Source: Siphonodentalium dalli
Taxonomy: Eukaryota > Mollusca > Scaphopoda > Gadilida > Siphonodentaliidae
Length of the DNA: 64,000 nucleotides
Direction of reading: 5' to 3'
Assembly (NCBI GenBank): GCA_032622095.1
Contig: CP136063.1
Coordinates: forward strand, 76,425,980 to 76,489,979
Shown: positions 57,985-64,000 of the stretch, one piece after another
How positions within the stretch are numbered: position 1 is the stretch's first letter
How the letters are laid out: each line of letters starts with the position of its first letter
The notes under the pieces: model-generated
Told to the model about the DNA's origin: nothing
Seen by the model: the letters and a program-made list of their open reading frames with translations, nothing else
The model's database searches: none
Translations under genes and position numbers: made by a program

Positions 57985-58294
57985 CGGACATGGCTCATTC
58001 GAACCTCCAATATTTTTTTCTACGTAACTTTGAGCGACGGATACGATAGGTCGATAAATAAGCGAACTAATGATATACCAGCTTCATATGCTCTGAATAA
58101 CACTTGCCAAGGTCACAGCCATTTTTACTTTTCGCCAGAAGTCAGACAAACGTTCTTTATTTCTACCATGTCAGGAACAATACTGTTCGTAGAAAGGTTG
58201 TTCAGATACTTATCCACCTATTTAAATACTGAGAAAAATTCAAAAGCGAATAATATCATGTGTATTTCTGAGCGAAAACCGCCATGTGGCTTTA
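57979..58294 (+). repeat. 430-bp dispersed repeat, copy 5 (internally deleted)
   Basis: TTTAAACGGACATGGCTCAT to CGCCATGTGGCTTTAA. About 110 bp are missing in the middle, around the CACGGAACGCTCTTTTC mark. Confidence 0.82.
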
Positions 58295-58480
58295 ACTTGC
58301 GACGTATTTTTCTGTCTCTTTGCATCCGATTGCGGTATTATGATTATTTGTAAGGCACTTTATTTGTGGTAAGATTGTGCATTCGTCGCATATGGTGAGA
58401 GAAGTGATTCTAACATGTTTTCTATATGTTCAAGATGGCCCACACATAATTAGAGAACTTACACCGCCAAAAGCCTTTCA

Positions 58481-58795
58481 TAACAGATGGTAAGGTGTTG
58501 TTTTGTGTGCACCTTTATGACATTTACTGCTATGCGACATGAGCAATTTTAGTTCAATTAAATGCAGCGCAAATATGCCAGTCTGGGATGCCATCCAATC
58601 GCTCCCCAACACATTTGGAAGGACTTCCAAATATCTTAACAGATGGTACGGAATTGTTTGGTCGGCAGGTTTTTATGGCCTTTACTACTGGGCAGCATGA
58701 GCCACTTTTAATTCAACTAAATGCAGTGCAAATATGTCAGTCTGGAAATGTTGCCATTCACTCTCCAGCACACGGGGAGGGACTTGTCTTAGCGT
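58481..58795 (+). repeat. 156-bp tandem duplication
   Basis: TAACAGATGGTA begins at 58,481 and 58,637. Both units continue with GTGTTG/GAATTG, TTTATG, TTTACT, ATGAGC, AATTCAA-TAAATGCAG, GCAAATATG and CAGTCTGG. A 69-aa frame crosses the second unit but shows no domain. Confidence 0.75.
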
Positions 58796-58799
58796 GATG

Positions 58800-60880
58800 T
58801 TGCACAATCCTTTGTTGACGCATTTTTCACCTTTTGATTGTACTGTATGCTGTTGATACCAGCAATCTAAATTTGCTATAGTTGTTATACTTATAGCATA
58901 AGTGCATTTTATGACTCTTTGTGATCAACGTATACTATTTGGTCCTCATTTAGAACCGAAGGAACAGTCACATCAGTTACGACACTTCCTTCTGAACGAA
59001 AGGCAATAGTCATTATATAGGTGTGCCATCTGGACTCAATTGTGTTCACTGATGGACCAAGACATTACTTATGAAGTAAAATCAATTATCTAATGAAATC
59101 TCTTAAATCAGAGGAGAAAAATATCTAAAAATAGCAGAAAGTAAATACCATAAAGTCATGTCCAATTCCCGTTACGTCAGTCACGACACAAAATTTATCA
59201 GTCATTCAATAAGTACTAAGGTCAACACAATTTATATAATTCACTACACAGCAATACAAGAAATACTAAAAACAAAAAAAGATACATATAATTATTTTAT
59301 AGTTGGTAAATATATTGTAAACATGTTACGTCAGTCACGCGTGGAATAGCCCATCACCATAATTAATTTTGCTATCACCATAATTAATTTTGCTATCAAC
59401 ATAATTAAATTTGCTATCAGCGTCATTCATTTTGTATGGTGCATGTGCATGCGTCGCTTAAAAAAACCCGCCATGTTTAACAACGCTCAACAAATTTCGT
59501 CTCGGCCAAGAAGCAACCTCTAGTCCGATCTCTGAAGTCACTAAAAGTATGTATCTCAAAACTGATCACCACGTAAATACGTTTATATTGTCATCTTGAT
59601 TATATGTATCGGGAGAGGGACTTCATGCGTTGCGAAAAACAATTGTGTCCCAATCTCTTTAGTATATTATGCGAATAAAATATGTTTCAAGTCAAGTTAA
59701 CGCTCTTCGTATCTAATTGTTATGGTGTATATCAAAGAAACTGTCATCTGGCATGCCCGCCTTCAGAGACATATATCGCACATATTGTATGTATACTGTT
59801 AAACTGACATTTATTGGCTTTAAACAGTTTTTGTTATTAGCACGCCCGCGTGTATACTGTTGGCCAAATATTAGAAACATGGGGCCCGATGCGGCGATGG
59901 GACTTTTAAATATAGAAAATTGTTTTTTCCGGTTTATTTAAAAGTCGAACTGCGCGATCAGGAGGTCGGTCACCGGTAAAAGGTATAGTTGGGAATTTCA
60001 ATTTCGTTTATTGTCCTTTACATTATTATGTCAATAATGTTGATTTTTGGTTTGTGACAAGCTATGTAAATTACCAATAAAAGAAATTTAAAGATAATTT
60101 GTAAGTCTTATATTTCAACTTTTATAGATATTTTTCGTTCTGCAGCCCACTGATGGTTGTGGTCGGAGACGGCCGAGTCGGCCGCCGGTTCGTTAATTAG
60201 GTGCTGGTTGATATTGTTATTTAACGGAATTCTGAGTTGGTCATTCGCGAAACCATATATTTTATATTCTATGGATATAGTAGGAAGGCTAATCTGGCCG
60301 TGTAAAATTGAGCTATAGCGATGGTATTTCTCGAAGGACAACACATTTCGGGTTTTCGTGGGGTGTGTATCCGCTGGATGTCTTATAGTTGCAGTATGTA
60401 ACAATTATGACCGCGTTAATTGCTTTCGATGTTTAGATATGAACAATGGCTGGACCATGCACTCTTAGCGGGAACACAATACCTCCGATTTTTGATCCGC
60501 ATTTAGAAGCTTTCTGTTGTGGTGAATGAGAAACCTGTAGCAATAAGCCGTATAGTTGTTTGTAATAATTCGAAGGATTAGTTCTTTTAACGAAATTCTG
60601 AGGCGGTGAATTCATGTAAACAATATATTTTATATTATAATTTATATTTATGGCTAATAATATGATCTTGAGGGCGTTACCATTTCTGATTATGGTTTTC
60701 TTGTTATCACAGGTCCTCTAACACATACCTTAATATAATCATGGTGGACAGTGAGACATGTGGTGCCAGGGGACCTGTGATTTTTTGTCACTGCCGATAG
60801 TCGCCGTATAATTTTATTGCGCATGTGATACTCAAACCAGAAAGTAATCATATCTCGGCATAACATTATCTAACTCCAAC
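58800..60880. other. No gene seen; minisatellite echo
   Basis: At 59,326-59,425, GTTACGTCAGTCACGCG is followed by four units of ATCACCATAATTAATTTTGCT type, related to the minisatellite at 53.5-54.4 kb. CTAATAATATGATCTTGAGG at 60,654 repeats a motif from 38.58 kb. No gene is supported. Confidence 0.5.
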
Positions 60881-60888
60881 TTATGATC

Positions 60889-62513
60889 CAGGGCCCTGTT
60901 TCATGAAGCAAGGTCATAAGATTATCTTATGATGGACTTAATCTAAGATCTAAGGTGGGTCTTATGATGTTACTTTTCCGTTTCACGAACGCGTTTCATA
61001 AAACAATCTTAAGTCCATCTTAAGTAGGAAGTTAAGTTCGCGCGCTTTTAGACTGGCTCTCGACAATTTATTACAGCTATGCGCAGAAAATACTGGTTCT
61101 GTGTATGTTATATGCCTAGGTACAGTGTCTCGTGATAGATATTAGGGCGTGTCTAAGAAGAATTATGATATTGTAATGCAAGGGCGATAATCATTATAAT
61201 GACTGGTGCATACTTAACTACATGAGCGCGCTATTTAACTGTGCAATTTCGCGTCAGGTTCCATCCACACATAGCTGCATGCTTCCAATGTCTATTATAT
61301 ACAAACGTAACGAGCTCCAATATATTATTTCAGTTATTAAAGGGACTTATACATCGTAACTCCGAAGGTGAACCTTCACCCATATAACATGCCATTAAGG
61401 TGATCGGGGCATTTGTTCACTCCTTTCGTTTGCTCATATTAGGTTCTAATACATTATATGTATTTGAAGCATCTATAATACTAGGAAACCGAATATGTCG
61501 CCACGAGGGCATACACATGCAATACGCCACGATGGAAGTTCTGAGCTGAACGCTCTTTATTAATTGCCAACATTCATGGAATACTAATACAAAACGCTCT
61601 TTATTTATATTGCTGTGATGTGAATAGTACTTCATATCGTGCTCCAAATAGACTAATTTCCAATCTGAGACATAATTGTAGAAGCCATATATAAATGATA
61701 AATGATGCTCTGGTTCTGTTGACAAATATGCTAAACGCTTGTTATAATTAACAAACTGCGTATAAACTTCGAAAGTACGTACAGGGCTATGTTGAACGAC
61801 AATTTTGCATAGATGTTTTAATAAAACCAAAGCGACGATTTCTAATAAAGAGCGTTTGTAATTAACAATACGTGAATAGACGGCCGGTTCACAGTGATAT
61901 ATGTTCTTTCGCGGACCCCGGAGTGCCCGCGGTCCGTATACTATATACATGCTATATATATTTTTTATTTCATAGTTAATAAACATGTGATGCAGATGTA
62001 ATAAATGTATAGGATCTGAGATTCACGCGGGTGGATTATGATAATATACATCATAATAATAAAATAATACATATTATGTATTATGATATATACATAATAT
62101 ATATATATATCAAATTATAACATAATAATATAGAAAGGCAAGTAAACATTAATAATAGCCGACATCAGCATTTATCAAACAGCTGAGTATAAATCATTCA
62201 ATATTATCCTCGATGTGAAAATGTTCGGACCAATTGTCTCAACCTGATTATTGTCTATACAGTACGATTGTGTGATTTGAATCACAAATGATGTCAAACT
62301 CTATGGAAATATATTAGATCCCATCCACATTTCGGACCAAATGCGGATCATAATGTGGGTCTTAACTTTAAGATTATCTTAAGACACCTCACACCAGTCT
62401 TAAAGTTAAGACCAAAGTTAAGACCATCTTAAGTTAAGACCTTGTTCGTGAAACGCACTTATGACTGAATTTAAGTTCTATGTCATAAGTTGCCTTCAGG
62501 AAACAGGGCCCTG
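60889..62513. mobile_element. Putative 1.6-kb TIR element, CAGGGCCCTGTTTC ends
   Basis: The left end CAGGGCCCTGTTTCATGAAG and the right end, read inward, CAGGGCCCTGTTTCCTGAAG are inverted. TCTTAAG/CTTAAGAC-rich arms follow at both sides (about 60,920-61,035 and 62,355-62,450). No target duplication could be matched (flanks TTATGATC and TGTCGGAT). The ends may therefore belong to two elements, or the flanks may have changed. Ends of this sort are seen in hAT and Harbinger MITEs. The 189-aa minus frame inside (61,417-61,986) has no domain and contains AAAGAGCGTTT repeats, so it is not called. Confidence 0.6.
62030..62135. repeat. AT-rich low-complexity tract
   Basis: TAATAATAAAATAATACATA and ATATATATATAT runs of almost pure A+T, with local palindromes. 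Confidence 0.8.
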
Positions 62514-62519
62514 TGTCGG

Positions 62520-63895
62520 ATATATGTGTTAGGAACATACGATGTGGATTGCACGGAAATGACGTTTCAAACATGCAAACATCCTAATTATAATGAAAAT
62601 GAAATTTATGACTTACATGGCTCATATTCTGTTCAGTATAAAATGAGATGGTCCCATTAATGACAGGATTTAGTGTACACACAGTGGATCAACGGACACG
62701 GACCAAAACCGGAAGTCGTAGATTTCGAGGTGGAGAAAAAAAAGTCCACAAATATTTGTTGACATTTTTCGACGTGTTTTTTGGAATATAAACGGTTGGA
62801 TATCATTTCTGACCAACTGAAGGTGAGTGAATAATTCTTCACTAATGTTCGGACACCGACGATCAATTTAAGTCAGTTGTCAGTGTTCTATCGCGGAAAA
62901 AATGCCATTTAATCATCGCCGCGAGACGATTTCCTCCCCAAAATATCCCAGAAAATCACACTTATCACATTCATCGCAGACAGCTGTCGCAACAACCTAT
63001 ATTCCAATCGAAAGGCCTGTTTTCCCCCCACAAATGCATATTTTGAGTATTTTCACGGACTGTCTCAAAATTCCAAATTTCATCTTTTGATGCGGGTACC
63101 CACCTCGAAAATACTGTCAGGTTAGTCCCGAAAAATTTAATCATTAGTTGTAAAAAATCTGTCCGCTTAGTCGTGCTTTTGCTGAAGTCTGCCATCTTCA
63201 ATTTCTGGTCGAAAAAGCAACTTTGCCGCAGATGATGGGCGTTTCATTTGACTTTTGCGTGGCCACAATGGTTCTGGGTGTTCATAATGTTGTATATGTC
63301 TCATGGGACAACATAACATCCAGGCGGTGTCTAAAATATATAACTGAACTGTAACCTGTAACTGAAATCCAACCACGAAGTACATGTTTGGTAAACATAT
63401 ACCTTTTGATGTATGTCATATTGTTAACTCTGACTTGTCATCACTCTCGGAAGGCCGACATAAAAAAAATGTTAGATTTACATCCAATTTGTTTTTCAGA
63501 AAAATGCAGCGTTGTGCCGATTTTTAACCTTTATATTTGATCACACACTCGCATCGAGTTGTGGGATTATACAGGAGGCAGCTTGTTCGTCCTTCTGTGG
63601 ATGCAATTTTCGGAGTTTTTATTCCTATATTTTGCGGTCATTTGTTTTTTGTTTCGCATATATATTTAGTACCATGGGAACATGTGAACCTATGATTATG
63701 AATATGAATTATGTCAGACTTTTTTGTGGAGTTATATGACATTTTTCGACTTAGAAAATTATTGTTTTCAATATTCAGCAATGGGTAAAGCAATAATCAG
63801 GAGGGTACTAAAACATACTGTCGGAGGGATGTACAGCTATATCTGTTACTAATATTAGCTTAAGTTCAAGTCAACTAAGCGATATTATTATATAA
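62520..63895. other. No gene seen
   Basis: Short frames on both strands lack domains. CAACTGAAGGTGAGTG near 62,815 resembles a splice donor but has no convincing exon in front of it. Confidence 0.4.
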
Positions 63896-63900
63896 TTCCA

Positions 63901-64000
63901 GGTGCTACTGACGAGAGGATAGCATGCCTGTCTTCATGTGTGACCACTGTGAGGCAAAGGCTGGCGGCTTCGCTGAGGCAATCGACCATGGGATTTTACA
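63901..64000 (+). CDS. Start of an exon, truncated by window end
   Basis: A good acceptor (TATAATTCCAG) precedes 63,901. From an ATG at 63,925 the frame reads MPVFMCDHCEAKAGGFAEAI and stays open to the window end. CDHC followed by a spaced His (IDHG) suggests the first half of a zinc-binding module. A second frame from the splice site (ATDERIACLSSCVTTVRQRL) is also open. No downstream sequence is available to choose between them. Confidence 0.4.

Noticed and set aside
61417-61986. 189-aa minus-strand frame
   Set aside because: No domain, AT-driven composition, and contains AAAGAGCGTTT repeat motifs of the surrounding TIR element.

Overview
The window looks like AT-rich nuclear DNA from an invertebrate animal, most likely a lophotrochozoan and probably a mollusc. 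The grounds are GT/AG introns, an intronless class A GPCR reading frame, several TIR transposon types, Helitrons, non-LTR retrotransposon relics and many foldback MITEs. There is no operon structure and I see no rRNA or credible tRNA gene. The assignment to Mollusca rests on my recollection of similar repeats and is not proved here. Most open frames are chance frames in AT-rich DNA. Only one host-type gene is intact: a rhodopsin-like GPCR on the minus strand at 5974-7008.

Layout. 1-5.3 kb is gene-poor and holds a duplicated segment (4.65-4.83 and 5.49-5.66 kb). 5.97-7.01 kb is the GPCR. 9,190-19,605 is a complete 10.4-kb inverted-repeat transposon ('element 1') with TIRs of about 160-250 bp and a 6-bp target duplication GCTTTG. 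It carries a gene for a Cys/His-rich protein: a tiny first exon, then a 6.2-kb intron that contains a five-unit tandem array of a 1,353-bp repeat, then a long second exon. That exon is broken by a TTAA-type MITE and by an internal deletion. 21.7-22.8 and 31.1-31.7 kb are relics of non-LTR retrotransposon C-termini. 24.3-26.0 kb is a Helitron-like tandem repeat ending in a hairpin plus CTAA. 28.8-29.3, 39.7-41.0 and 42.8-43.15 kb are three copies of another Helitron family. 32.7-34.7 kb holds a mariner-type MITE, a TTAA foldback, a four-armed palindrome and a 352-bp tandem duplication.

45.87-52.38 kb is a second TIR element ('element 2') with a decayed copy of the same gene family as element 1. 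This copy retains the PIN-nuclease-like centre that element 1 has lost, and it is interrupted by a 1.29-kb full-length palindrome with a 5-bp target duplication. 53.5-54.4 kb is a 21-bp minisatellite. 55.2-57.1 kb (minus strand) is a pseudogene of a second multicopy transposon-like family. 57.2-58.8 kb holds dispersed and tandem repeats, and 60.9-62.5 kb a further TIR element. The last 100 bp start what looks like an exon cut by the window end.

The most interesting content is the gene family in elements 1 and 2: paired CxxC/HxxxC modules, a PIN-like core, an HAxxGC-TTS segment and a C-terminal Cys-rich CXC-like knot. Two copies lie inside two structurally different inverted-repeat elements. 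That makes the protein a candidate for the mobilising enzyme, or a recurrent passenger, of large DNA transposons that I cannot place confidently in a named superfamily.
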